Part shown: one piece after another, positions 44,949 to 53,910 of the stretch
Position numbering within the stretch: position 1 is the stretch's first letter
How the letters are laid out: every line of letters begins with the position of its first letter
From: DAIDKA01 sp963708865
Lineage (GTDB): Bacteria; Pseudomonadota; Gammaproteobacteria; Steroidobacterales; Steroidobacteraceae
Assembly: GCA_963708865.1 (NCBI GenBank)
Contig: CAVPUC010000001.1
Span: forward strand, 1 to 64,000
DNA: 64,000 bases
Reading direction: 5' to 3'
The notes under the pieces: generated by a model
The model's input: the letters and a program-made list of their open reading frames with translations, nothing else
Database searches by the model: none
What the model was told of the DNA's origin: nothing
Translations under genes and position numbers: made by a program

Positions 44949-45956
44949 ATGGCCGGCCACCCCGCCGAAGGTTACTGGATCCTTGCGGCACTGTGCGCCG
45001 CCCTCGCCTGCATCGCCCTGGTAGCCTGTCTATCGCGCGTGCGGCGCGACCGCTACATCGCCGACACGCCGCTGGTCAGAATGCGCTCCGCGGCACAGGG
45101 CTATGTGCGCGTCGCCGGTCGAGCAGAATCGCCGCCGGCTGAAGCCATGAGATCGCCCCTGACGGGCAGGGCTTGCGTGTGGTGGGACTTCCGGATCGAC
45201 TCCAAGCAGCCGGATGCGCGGGGAAAAACGGTCTTTCGCACCATCGAGAAGGGCACCAGCGTGACCCCCTTTGTCCTGACCGACGCCGACGGCGAATGCC
45301 TGATCGGCCCGGTCGGGGCTGAAGTCACCGCGACCTGCAATGACCGCTGGTCCGGAATGTCTTTGCATCCGAGCGGACCGCCGCCCTTTCCTTTTCAAAC
45401 CATTCTGGCGCTGAGCGGCGATGATGACTATCGCTATCACGAGCGGCTCATCACACCCGGAACCAACCTATCGGTGCTGGGCGAGCTGCGTTCGCACACC
45501 GAATTCGGCGCCGTAGATCAAAAGACCCGGGAAATTCTGGCGCTGTGGAAAAGCAATCAACCGGCATTGCTCAAGAGATTCGATGCGAATCACGACGGTC
45601 AGATTGACCCCACCGAATGGGAAGCCGCGCGCGCCGCGGCGCACACCGAGGCCGAGGCTACCGTCCTTCACTCACCCATCGAGCGTGTCGGGGTGATCGC
45701 CCAGGCCACCCACGGCGAGCCGTTCCTGATCGCCCCCCTGGATGGGGCACACCTGGTTCGTCGCGAGAAGCGCGACGCACTGCTGCTGCTGCTGGCGAGC
45801 GTGTTGTTGCTCGCTATGTGCGTCTGGGCGCTGTCGAAAACGCAAACCCTCACGGCAAGCTACCAACCCGATTCCATCCGGAACGGGACGGTAGTCAGGA
45901 CCGCCTCAATCTGGCGGATCTTGCCGTCATCAATCTTGAAAACCTCGGCAATATAG
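44949..45956 (+). CDS. GIDE-domain membrane protein with an EF-hand-like loop
   Basis: 335 residues. Membrane helix at 10-30, GIDE (MUL1-like) domain GYVRVAGRAESPPAEAMRSP, RACVWWDFRIDS, then a canonical EF-hand loop DANHDGQIDPTE around residue 219, and a second membrane helix LLLLLASVLLLAMCVWALS. Bacterial GIDE proteins lack the RING ligase domain and usually sit beside LemA, as here. The last about 35 residues overlap the 3' end of the convergent gene by 97 bases and do not look conserved, so the true stop may have been lost by an indel. Confidence 0.8.
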   Translation: MAGHPAEGYWILAALCAALACIALVACLSRVRRDRYIADTPLVRMRSAAQGYVRVAGRAESPPAEAMRSPLTGRACVWWDFRIDSKQPDARGKTVFRTIEKGTSVTPFVLTDADGECLIGPVGAEVTATCNDRWSGMSLHPSGPPPFPFQTILALSGDDDYRYHERLITPGTNLSVLGELRSHTEFGAVDQKTREILALWKSNQPALLKRFDANHDGQIDPTEWEAARAAAHTEAEATVLHSPIERVGVIAQATHGEPFLIAPLDGAHLVRREKRDALLLLLASVLLLAMCVWALSKTQTLTASYQPDSIRNGTVVRTASIWRILPSSILKTSAI

Positions 45957-46813
45957 AACGTAATCGGCTGCCGGAAGGTCGGGCTGACATCCACCTGCTG
46001 GTGATCCAGCGTGCGTGAGAATTTCGCATGCGTGCCATCGTGGTCGAAGTAGCCCCAGCCGAATGCCAGGCTCTTGGTCCGATCCACGATGGCAAAGCGT
46101 CGCTCGCGGATGTTGGTCACGATCACCGAAAAGCCGGTATCGAATTGCGACTTGCAGTCCATCCACTGCATCGAGCCCTTCGCCGCGTCGGTATTGTTTG
46201 CGGTGACCGTGCCGTTCTCGCGCCGCTGGCACAGGGGCGAGAATGGCACATTCGCACCGCTCTTCTCATCGGCCATCCCGGTAAAGTAGCTGTTGCCGAT
46301 CTTCGCCAGCTGCGCGCGAGCCAGGCGCTTGTCCGTGGGGGTGACTTCGGCCATCAGCGGATGCGGGTCGGTGTTGCCCTTGTTGGCGCCCCCGGGCGGC
46401 CCGGCCGCGGGACCTGCACTGATGCTGCGGTTGATCAGGGTCTCGATCTGGGAAATCTTGTGGTCGTGCTCCACCTTGAGGCGCACCGCGAACCAGTTAT
46501 TGTTGCCGTTCTCGCTGATGCGACCCAGCAGGCCCACCTGGTCCGCCTCCTCATCAATGACATCCAGCCGGTAGGTCGGCATCGCGGAGGCGGTCTGCCA
46601 CAGACCATCGCCCAGGTTGAGCCGTACGCCGTTCTCGGTGTACTTCACATTACGCGTAACCGACATTTTGCCCGGATCGTGGCTGACGAGGGCCTGCAGA
46701 TAACTGGTCATCACGGCTGCCAGACACTCGCGGCCACAGGGCTGCTCCGCGGCCCCGGCGCTCGCCGTTGCCAATGCCAGGGCGGCCGCAAATCCGACGA
46801 CTGATGGTTTCAT
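45860..46813 (-). CDS. Exported protein of unknown function (DUF8021-like)
   Basis: 317 residues. Signal peptide to SAGAAEQPC. Two NTF2/SnoaL-like halves: AVMTSYLQALVSHDPGKMSV with YRLDVIDEEADQVGLLGRI, and FTGMADEKSGANVPFSPLC with AIVDRTKSLAFGWGYFDHDG. The pairing and conserved Cys residues suggest a DUF8021-type exported protein; assignment is tentative. It ends inside the 3' part of the convergent GIDE gene. Confidence 0.6.
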   Translation of the reverse strand: MKPSVVGFAAALALATASAGAAEQPCGRECLAAVMTSYLQALVSHDPGKMSVTRNVKYTENGVRLNLGDGLWQTASAMPTYRLDVIDEEADQVGLLGRISENGNNNWFAVRLKVEHDHKISQIETLINRSISAGPAAGPPGGANKGNTDPHPLMAEVTPTDKRLARAQLAKIGNSYFTGMADEKSGANVPFSPLCQRRENGTVTANNTDAAKGSMQWMDCKSQFDTGFSVIVTNIRERRFAIVDRTKSLAFGWGYFDHDGTHAKFSRTLDHQQVDVSPTFRQPITFYIAEVFKIDDGKIRQIEAVLTTVPFRMESGW

Positions 46814-46902
46814 GGAATCCCCCGTTCTCGAATGCTGCGCAGAGGTTAAGCCTTCGCGCGCACTCGCGCCACCGAACGCTCCACGCGCGAGCCGCGTTTG
46901 CC

Positions 46903-48087
46903 TCAGTCGCGTCGGCGGGCCACTACAAATGCTTCATCGTTGAACCACAAGCCGCCGTGCTTTTGCAGGATCTTCTGCGTGGCCGCGAGATAAGCCCCGT
47001 TTGTCACCACCGAATCGAGTCGTTCGTCTTCGATCTGATTGACATAAATGGCAGCATTCCAGGCGGCGAACAGCGTCGAGGTACCGATGCGATCGCCGAT
47101 TTCCGATGGCAGGGTATGCATCTCGTAACGGAAAACCGCCTTTTCATCGGGCAGCGCACTCACGATGAATTCCCGGGCGTCGCGACCCAGCTCCCGGCGC
47201 AGCGTCGTCAGCAGTTCGTGTCGGCCGACTTCGAAGGGACGCTCTTCCGGCCACAGTTGCTGAATGATTTCCAGTCCGGGATCGTGCCCCCAGGATTGGA
47301 TGGCCAGCAGGCGGCCACCGGGGGCGAGGCTGCGCGCCAGCGGCAACAGAATCTTCTGAACCTTGAAATCCGCCCCCATGCGCGCCCGCCACGGCTGGGA
47401 CGCGAGTACCAGATCATAGTGCTCGAACAGCCGGCCGGGCTTGGGGATCACCGCATCCAGCAGGAACTTATGGTCCTCGCGGTAGATCACCAGCACCGTG
47501 GGGCGCACGACCTGGGGATTGCCGGTCTTGGCGCTGGGCTTGGTCTGCCAGCCGCTCACCAGCAGGCTTCCCAGCTCCTCGATTTGTTCGGCATATTCGT
47601 GCGCCGTCGAGCCTGTCAGACGCACTTCCTGCCAATTCAGTGCGGCGGCCGCCTGCGCATCGCGCGGCATGAGGCGCGGCGCCTCGGCGTAGTTGAGGTT
47701 GGTCACCACAAATACCGTCGCTGGATGCTCGAACAGCCGATCGGGGAGTTTCTCAAGGCCCAGCCGCACATCCTCGAGGCTGATCTCCTTGGCGACCACG
47801 AATTGCGGAATGGTCGGAAACAGCCAGTGCGTCGCGCGCATGACGCGCGTGATCACGGTGCCGTCACCCATGCCGGCGTCAAAGAGCCGCACCGCCGGCG
47901 GCGTTGGCCGCAATAACGTCACCTCATGTGTCGCCCGATGCGCAATCGCCGACTTCTCATTGCAGCTGGTGACAAATGCCAGATACTTCTGGCGATTGTC
48001 ATAGAAGCGGAAGGGGGGCGAGGATTCGGCCATGCCGGCTCCGGTGATCGGGGCGACTTTCGCATTCATAGATTCAGAGATGATCAT
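46903..48087 (-). CDS. SAM-dependent methyltransferase-like protein
   Basis: 394 residues, soluble. A class I methyltransferase glycine loop is visible near residue 65 (VRLFDAGMGDGTVITRVM), with KEISLEDVRLGLEKL after it and, in the second half, FEHYDLVLASQPW and ARSLAPGGRLLAIQSWG, which read like strands 4-5 of the fold. The intervening 100 residues are not typical. Substrate unknown. A 370-base gap separates it from the divergent MFS gene. Confidence 0.65.
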   Translation of the reverse strand: MIISESMNAKVAPITGAGMAESSPPFRFYDNRQKYLAFVTSCNEKSAIAHRATHEVTLLRPTPPAVRLFDAGMGDGTVITRVMRATHWLFPTIPQFVVAKEISLEDVRLGLEKLPDRLFEHPATVFVVTNLNYAEAPRLMPRDAQAAAALNWQEVRLTGSTAHEYAEQIEELGSLLVSGWQTKPSAKTGNPQVVRPTVLVIYREDHKFLLDAVIPKPGRLFEHYDLVLASQPWRARMGADFKVQKILLPLARSLAPGGRLLAIQSWGHDPGLEIIQQLWPEERPFEVGRHELLTTLRRELGRDAREFIVSALPDEKAVFRYEMHTLPSEIGDRIGTSTLFAAWNAAIYVNQIEDERLDSVVTNGAYLAATQKILQKHGGLWFNDEAFVVARRRD

Positions 48088-48457
48088 TGATCTCTATGCC
48101 GCAGCAGCCTGGCAATGCCCGCCCGCGGAAGCCCCACGCACGGGACCTTCGCATTGTAGAGCTTATCGGTCAGATTGCCTCCGCCAAGCAATGATGTTTC
48201 GTATATCGAAATCAATGTCGTTATGCGAAACCATACTGGACTGACCCCATGCCAGCGTCAAGCACGCATGCTCGCGCGTTTGACTAATCAAGGCCCGGCG
48301 CAACGCGCAGCAAGCGCCCCGAAAGCCAGGCGGTGAGTGAGTGATTGACCGGCGCGTGAATTTTGGTCGATGATGCACCGCCTATAAATAGTGCCACCTC
48401 GCCGCGCGATGCTGCGGGTGGCCATACAACGTACGAGCCGAGCGTTAGGGGGAATCC
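48088..48457. other. Intergenic region between divergent methyltransferase-like and MFS genes
   Basis: 370 bases with no gene. It holds a perfect inverted repeat TTTCG-TATAT-CGAAA at 48197-48211, a likely operator. The MFS gene start is preceded by GGGGGA about ten bases before ATG. Confidence 0.5.
48197..48211. promoter_or_regulatory. Inverted repeat, possible operator
   Basis: TTTCGTATATCGAAA, a 15-base palindrome, in the gap between divergent genes, with a related half-site (ATGCGAAAC) about 16 bases further. Size and symmetry fit GntR or IclR-type regulators; which one is unknown. Confidence 0.45.
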
Positions 48458-49723
48458 ATGTCAACCGAGAAGCCCTGGGATACATCCTACGAATGGAAGG
48501 CCATGCTGGTCATGAGCCTGGCGTTCGGTCTGGTCGGTATCGATCGCTTCATCCTGCCACCGCTCTTTCCGGCCATGATGAACGATCTGCACCTGACCTA
48601 TCAGGATCTGGGCAATCTGGTCGGCGCGCTCGCCGTGGCGTGGGGGGCATCGGCCTTCCTCACCGGTCTGCTGTCCGATCGGCTCGGCCGGCGCAGTATC
48701 CTGGTGCCCTCGGTGATCATCTTTTCGCTGCTCTCGGCGCTCAGCGGCATGGCAACGGGTCTGGTTAGCCTGCTGTTCATCCGCATCATCATGGGTGTGT
48801 TCGAAGGACCCGTCGCCTCCACCGGCGTCGCGGTGGCGGTCGAGGCCTCGCACCCCAAGCGGCGCGGCATGAACAACGGCATCTTCCAGTGTACGGTTTC
48901 GCTGTTTGGCAGCGGCGTCGGCCCGATCCTCGCGACCCAGTTGCTCCTGATCACGACGTGGCGCCATGTGTTCTGGATCGTGGGTCTTCCGGGTCTGGTG
49001 ATAGCGGCCATTCTCTGGTTCGTGATCCGTGAGCCCGGAACGCTTGCCGCGCAGCGTGGCGCGGCAGTCGTAGCCCGTGGGTCCGTGTGGACGCTTTTCA
49101 AGCATCGCAACATCCCGCTGGCCATGCTGACCTTGCTGTGTGCCATGACGGGTATCTTCGTGCTCTCGGCCATGGTGCCGAACTATCTGACCGATTACGT
49201 CAAGCTCACGCAGACGCAGATGGGCATCGTCACTTCCGCCATCGGCTTCGGCGGCGCGCTCGGCCAGTTCGGGCTGCTGACGATGTCGGACTTCATCGGG
49301 CGGCGTGCCGCCACCGTGCTGTCATTCATCATCGCCGCGCTGTTTCTGTGGCTGTTCATTCATACCGGCTCCAGCCTGCCGGTGCTCTTTGCCCTGCTGT
49401 TCGTGGCGTCCATGTTCAACTTCGGCGCATTGGCGATTCTGGCCGGCCCGATCCCGGCGGAAGCCGCGCCTGCGGGCCTGGTGGCCACGGCGGCGGGACT
49501 GGTCATTGGCGCAGGGGAGATTTTCGGCGGCGGCTTCGCGCCGTCGATCGCCGGAGGCATCGCGCAGCATCATGGCATCCAGTACACCCTGTACTTCGCA
49601 CTGGGCGGCCAGCTGGTAGGACTGCTGCTGTCGCTGTTCCTGCGCGAAACGGCCCCGCGACGCACCCGGCATGCGTCGGCGGAGCAGATGTCGGCGCTGG
49701 ATCGGCCTGCCAGCATCCTCTAG
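48458..49723 (+). CDS. MFS transporter
   Basis: 421 residues with twelve predicted membrane segments. The loop 2-3 signature is GLLSDRLGRRSILVP, and EGPVASTGVAVAVEASHPKRRG follows helix 4-5, as in the anion:cation/aromatic-acid symporter branch. The C-terminal half has SDFIGRRAATVLSFII, the second copy of the loop motif. Substrate unknown; the divergent promoter region has a palindrome, suggesting induction by a specific compound. It ends 10 bases from the convergent carboxylesterase. Confidence 0.88.
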   Translation: MSTEKPWDTSYEWKAMLVMSLAFGLVGIDRFILPPLFPAMMNDLHLTYQDLGNLVGALAVAWGASAFLTGLLSDRLGRRSILVPSVIIFSLLSALSGMATGLVSLLFIRIIMGVFEGPVASTGVAVAVEASHPKRRGMNNGIFQCTVSLFGSGVGPILATQLLLITTWRHVFWIVGLPGLVIAAILWFVIREPGTLAAQRGAAVVARGSVWTLFKHRNIPLAMLTLLCAMTGIFVLSAMVPNYLTDYVKLTQTQMGIVTSAIGFGGALGQFGLLTMSDFIGRRAATVLSFIIAALFLWLFIHTGSSLPVLFALLFVASMFNFGALAILAGPIPAEAAPAGLVATAAGLVIGAGEIFGGGFAPSIAGGIAQHHGIQYTLYFALGGQLVGLLLSLFLRETAPRRTRHASAEQMSALDRPASIL

Positions 49724-49733
49724 CGCGTCGCGG

Positions 49734-51344
49734 TCAGGCCCGTCCTTGCAGCGAGTGCAACAACCGTTGCTCATCGCCATACGGGTCATTGATCACGCCG
49801 CACTCGGTGTTGAATATCATGACGGCACGTCGGGTGTTGTCATACGGCACCCAGTTCGGCAACGTCGCATGATTCGGGTTTCCGGTACGCGCGAAGGCAA
49901 CCCAGGCGCTGCTCATCTTTTGCGCCAGCGGCAGGCGGTCGGCGCCCGACCCGGTCATGGACTGGCAGGCATCGACATTGTCGAACACGAAGGGTATTTC
50001 CAGGGTGTGGAACGTGCGCAGCTTGCCATCGCGCACCGGTGATCGCCACGTAAAGTAGTACTGATAGACGGCCGCCTGAGTCTGCTCGGCCTTGCGCTCA
50101 GCTTCGGTGAGGATGTTGACGCGGAAGCCCGCATCCGAGGCCATGATCAGATACAGATCAGTGTTGGCCCGATCAGGTCGACCCTTGCGATAGGCCGCAA
50201 TCACGCGGTCGACATCGGCATCATTGGCCGTTCGCAGTAGCTGCTTGACCCGGCCGTGGAAGGTAGCGTCGTCCATCGGTTCCAGCGGCTGGCCCGGGAA
50301 GAAGGTGACTTCCGTCTCGACCGTCCCGATCAGCAACGGGACGTTCCCGGACAGCTGCGGGGCGGTCGGATCAAAGGGGTCCGCGGGCAATGACTTGCCA
50401 TCCACGACCGGCCCAAAGTTCACGGGCGGCCCGCTGCCCTCGGTGGCCTTGAGGAGCTGCTCCACGGGCAGGTTCGTCAACTGATCAAGCTGGCTCGGCT
50501 TTAAATTCAGGCGCGCCAGATACCGCTCGGCATTCTGGCTCGCGGCATCATGGGAGATGCCTTTTACCGATGCGCCACTTTGCACGATCGCCCGTCTGAA
50601 CAATCCATGCGCCGCCGGCATGGCCATCAGCGAGCTCACCTTGCCGCCGCCGCCCGACTGGCCAAACAGGGTGACGTTGTTGGGATCAGCGCCGAATGTC
50701 GCAATGTTGTCCCGCACCCACTCGAGGGCCGCGACGATGTCCAGATTGCCGACGTTGCTGGCGGAGGCGTAGCGCTCGGAACCGAATCCGGCCAGGTACA
50801 GGTAGCCCAGCGCCGACAGTCGATGATTGACGGTGACCACCACCACATCATGTTTGCGCGCCAATTCGGTGCCGTCATAGCAGATGAAGCCGCCGGAGCC
50901 GCTCGTGAAGCCTCCGCCATGCAGCCACACCATCACCGGGAGCTTGCGACCCCGATCAAGCGTCGGGGTCCACACGTTCAGAACGAGGCAGTCCTCGCCC
51001 ATCATCTCATCGCGGTCCATGGCCTCGACTTCGGGTGGTACCACGCCGTGAAAGGCAGACAGCAGCTGCGGCGAGCGCGGGCCAAGCGCAGTGGTCTCGC
51101 GAATACCCGACCATGGTTTCGGCTTACCCGGGGGCTGGAAGCGGGCGGCCCCGGCGGTGGTGGCGCCATAGGGAACCCCCTTGAAGCTGTACACCCCTGA
51201 GCCCTGGGTGCCGCGTATCTTGCCGGCCGTGGTCGCCACGACCGCCGGTGTCGCGGGGGCATCGTCCGCCCATACCTTCGTGATCCGGGCGGTGAGTGCG
51301 GCGGCCGCCACCGTGCTCCCGATGACGCTGCGTCGGTCGATCAT
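49734..51344 (-). CDS. Exported type-B carboxylesterase
   Basis: 536 residues from ATG 51344 (GGGGGAG just upstream). Twin-arginine-like leader MIDRRSVIGSTVAAAALTA, so Tat export is likely. Type-B features: SFKGVPYGATTAGAARFQPP, EDCLVLNVWTP, LPVMVWLHGGGFTSGSGG (oxyanion hole), nucleophile elbow TLFGQSGGGGKV, then GTVETEVTFF with the acid and HTLEIPFVFDNVD with the catalytic His. It hydrolyses carboxylic esters outside the cytoplasm; substrate not predictable. Confidence 0.93.
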   Translation of the reverse strand: MIDRRSVIGSTVAAAALTARITKVWADDAPATPAVVATTAGKIRGTQGSGVYSFKGVPYGATTAGAARFQPPGKPKPWSGIRETTALGPRSPQLLSAFHGVVPPEVEAMDRDEMMGEDCLVLNVWTPTLDRGRKLPVMVWLHGGGFTSGSGGFICYDGTELARKHDVVVVTVNHRLSALGYLYLAGFGSERYASASNVGNLDIVAALEWVRDNIATFGADPNNVTLFGQSGGGGKVSSLMAMPAAHGLFRRAIVQSGASVKGISHDAASQNAERYLARLNLKPSQLDQLTNLPVEQLLKATEGSGPPVNFGPVVDGKSLPADPFDPTAPQLSGNVPLLIGTVETEVTFFPGQPLEPMDDATFHGRVKQLLRTANDADVDRVIAAYRKGRPDRANTDLYLIMASDAGFRVNILTEAERKAEQTQAAVYQYYFTWRSPVRDGKLRTFHTLEIPFVFDNVDACQSMTGSGADRLPLAQKMSSAWVAFARTGNPNHATLPNWVPYDNTRRAVMIFNTECGVINDPYGDEQRLLHSLQGRA

Positions 51345-51627
51345 GCGCTCCCCCTTGTGCCTGACTTCTTGGTTAAAACCGCTGTATCCGAACGGAAACC
51401 CATTCGAGCAAGTGTTTCGCGGCAACTGTGATTCGAAACGCCAGTGTAGTGCATCCCGCGGGGTTTTCGTGACGTTGAGATCACAACGTCCTTGCACGGG
51501 ATCCCATGATTCCCCAGCCCGCGGCGTGGCCGCCAGTGATACGCCCGACTCGCCGGCGGGTGAATCTGTGATAATAAAGTCCACGGGAGCGCGGACTACA
51601 TCGTGCACCGCAATGTGGGGGGAATAC

Positions 51628-52524
51628 ATGCGCAGCATTTACGGGAGGCGGCCCGCTGCCGCGGCAGCCTTGGCGCTGCTGCTGGGTCTGACACTCAGCG
51701 GGGCCGCGCCGGCACAGATGGACCCCTCGGGCGAGTGGGGTCCGCGCTTCGACGAGGATCGATTCGAGCGCATACCGGGCCCGGAAATCGGCGACTACCT
51801 GGGTCTGCCGATCAACGATGCAGCCCGGCTGCGCGGCGACAGCTGGGATGCCGCCCTGCTCGAGCTGCAGGAAAACCAGTGTCGCGCCCACGGCTCGGAT
51901 TACGGCTGGCGGGGACCCTCTAATCTGAGCATCTGGAAAGAGGTCGACCAGGCCAGCCAGAAGGTCATTGCCTATCACACGCATCTTTCGGCCTACGGTG
52001 CCGAGCAGACCATCTGGATGGACGGCCGACCGCATCCCCCCGAATACGCGCGCCATACCTGGCAGGGATTTTCCACCGGCGAGTGGGACGGTGACACCCT
52101 GGTGATCACCACCACGCACCTGAAGGAGAATTGGATCCGCCGCAACGGCATTCCGCGCAGCGACCTCGCCACGGCTCGCGTCCATCTGCTCAAGCACGGC
52201 AACTATCTCACCGTCGCCGTGATCGTCTACGACCCCGTCTACCTGACCGAACCCTTCATCCGGACCAGCGACTTCGTCTATGCCCCGCAGCAGCAGATGG
52301 CCCCCTGGCCGTGCGAGCCGGTGGATGAAGTCGACCGGCCGGCTGGCGTCGTGCCCCACCATCTCCCCGGGACCAATACCTTCCTGAACGAATTCCCCGC
52401 GAACTATGGCATTCCGATTCAGGCGACCCGCGGCGGTGCCGAAACCATGTACCCGGAGTACATGCTGAAAATGAAGACCATGACCGTCCTGCCCCGGCCC
52501 GCAAAGAAGGCCGCGACGCCATGA
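51628..52524 (+). CDS. Exported protein of unknown function, paralog of the gene at 53910
   Basis: 298 residues from ATG 51628 (GGGGGA five bases upstream). Signal peptide to SGAAPAQMD. The core reads RHTWQGFSTGEWDGDTLVI, LKENWIRRNGIPRSDLA, VIVYDPVYLTEPFIRTSDFV and APWPCEPVDE. The same order of motifs (WQGxS, W-G, RxNGxP, DPxYLxxPFIxxSxF, C-terminal Cys) occurs in the 53910 gene, so the two are paralogs within one operon. The overlap with the next gene is four bases (ATGA). Confidence 0.75.
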   Translation: MRSIYGRRPAAAAALALLLGLTLSGAAPAQMDPSGEWGPRFDEDRFERIPGPEIGDYLGLPINDAARLRGDSWDAALLELQENQCRAHGSDYGWRGPSNLSIWKEVDQASQKVIAYHTHLSAYGAEQTIWMDGRPHPPEYARHTWQGFSTGEWDGDTLVITTTHLKENWIRRNGIPRSDLATARVHLLKHGNYLTVAVIVYDPVYLTEPFIRTSDFVYAPQQQMAPWPCEPVDEVDRPAGVVPHHLPGTNTFLNEFPANYGIPIQATRGGAETMYPEYMLKMKTMTVLPRPAKKAATP

Positions 52525-53513
52525 TCACGAAAATGGCAAAGACCTGCTGCGCGCTGGCCGCCACGGCGGCAGTCAGCACCCTTGCCTGGAGCGCGCCCGC
52601 CGCCCCAGCCAATCCCGCACCCCTGCCGGACGTACACATCCTGCCGGTACAGGGCAATATTTCGATGCTGGTCGGGGCCGGCGGCAACATTACGGTGCAG
52701 ACGGGCGCTGACGGGGTGCTGCTGGTGGATACCGGGCTCGCCACGATGAGCGGCAAGGTCCTCTCCGCCGTCGGCAGCCTCTCGGACAAACCCATCCGCT
52801 ACATCATCAACACGCACGTGCATGCCGATCATGTCGGCGGCAACGAGGCCATCTCCAAGTCCGGCAGAACCATCGCCGGCGGCAACGTGGTCGGGGACAT
52901 CGGCACCAGCGCCTCCAACCAGGCAACCATCATCGCGTTCCAGACGGTGCTGGACCGCATGAGCACGGAGGTGGCCGGCTCACCCGCATCCCCGCAGGGT
53001 GCGTGGCCGACCGATACCTACACCACTCCAGAGCGCAAGATCTTCTTCAACGGTGAGGGCGTGGAGATGATCCACATCCCGGCGGCCCATACGGACGGCG
53101 ACACCATCGTGTTTTTCCGCCGCTCCGATGTGATCAGCACGGGCGACATCTTCGTCACCAACGGTTATCCAATCATCGATCTGGACCACGGCGGGAATGT
53201 CCAAGGCGTCATCGCCGGCCTCAATCGCATTGTCGAGATGGCGATTCCGGCCGACGAGCAGGAGGGCGGCACACTGATCATCCCCGGCCATGGCCGTCTG
53301 TGCGACGTGGCCGACGTGGTGTACTACCAGGAAATGGTCATCATCATCCGCGATCGCATCCAGGACATGATCAAGAAGGGCAAGACCCTGGAGCAGGTGC
53401 TGGCCGCAAAGCCGACCCGCGACTACGACCCGCGCTACGGCTCGACCACCGGATTCTGGACCACTGACAAGTTCGTCACCGCGGTCTACAAGAGTCTTCG
53501 TGCAAAAACTTAG
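52521..53513 (+). CDS. Periplasmic metallo-beta-lactamase-fold hydrolase
   Basis: 330 residues. Signal peptide to WSAPAAPA. Metal-binding motif HVHADHVGG near residue 95, then IHIPAAHTDGDTIVFF with the third His, STGDIFVTNGYPIID with the bridging Asp and IIPGHGRLCDV with the last His, the complete two-metal set. Resembles SoxH/quinoprotein-relay-type or class B3-like hydrolases rather than true beta-lactamases. It overlaps the preceding gene by four bases and lies ten bases before the DUF6152 gene. Confidence 0.9.
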   Translation: MITKMAKTCCALAATAAVSTLAWSAPAAPANPAPLPDVHILPVQGNISMLVGAGGNITVQTGADGVLLVDTGLATMSGKVLSAVGSLSDKPIRYIINTHVHADHVGGNEAISKSGRTIAGGNVVGDIGTSASNQATIIAFQTVLDRMSTEVAGSPASPQGAWPTDTYTTPERKIFFNGEGVEMIHIPAAHTDGDTIVFFRRSDVISTGDIFVTNGYPIIDLDHGGNVQGVIAGLNRIVEMAIPADEQEGGTLIIPGHGRLCDVADVVYYQEMVIIIRDRIQDMIKKGKTLEQVLAAKPTRDYDPRYGSTTGFWTTDKFVTAVYKSLRAKT

Positions 53514-53523
53514 AAGGTATCCC

Positions 53524-53910
53524 ATGAATCGCCAATACCTGGCGCTGCTTGCCGCCGCTGCCATACTTCTTGGCACCCCGGCGTACGCGCACCATTCATT
53601 TGCCGCGACGTATTTCGTCGATCAGGAAATCAGCATCGACGGCACGCTCACGCAGTTCATGTTTCGCAACCCCCATTCCTTCGTCAAGGTCGCCGTCAAG
53701 GACAGCAAGGGCCAGGAGCAGATCTGGTCGATTGAGTGGGGCGGCGGCGCGCAGCTCACCCAGGAGCATGTGACCCGCGAGACCCTCAAGACCGGCGACA
53801 AGGTGCACGTCACCGGCAATCCGGGTCGCGATCCCACCGAGCATCGCATCCGCCTGCACAAGATCGTGCGGGCCTCGGACGGCTGGACCTGGGAAGGAGT
53901 GATCATGTGA
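53524..53910 (+). CDS. DUF6152 exported protein
   Basis: 128 residues from ATG 53524. Signal peptide to GTPAYAHHSF, with the family's hallmark AHHSFAATYF right after cleavage. Then GTLTQFMFRNPHSFVKVAV, EQIWSIEWGGGAQLTQEHV and GDKVHVTGNPGRDPTEHRIRL, an OB-like small beta barrel. The paired His at the mature N-terminus could bind a metal such as copper. Function unknown. Its TGA overlaps the next ATG (TGATG). Confidence 0.88.
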   Translation: MNRQYLALLAAAAILLGTPAYAHHSFAATYFVDQEISIDGTLTQFMFRNPHSFVKVAVKDSKGQEQIWSIEWGGGAQLTQEHVTRETLKTGDKVHVTGNPGRDPTEHRIRLHKIVRASDGWTWEGVIM

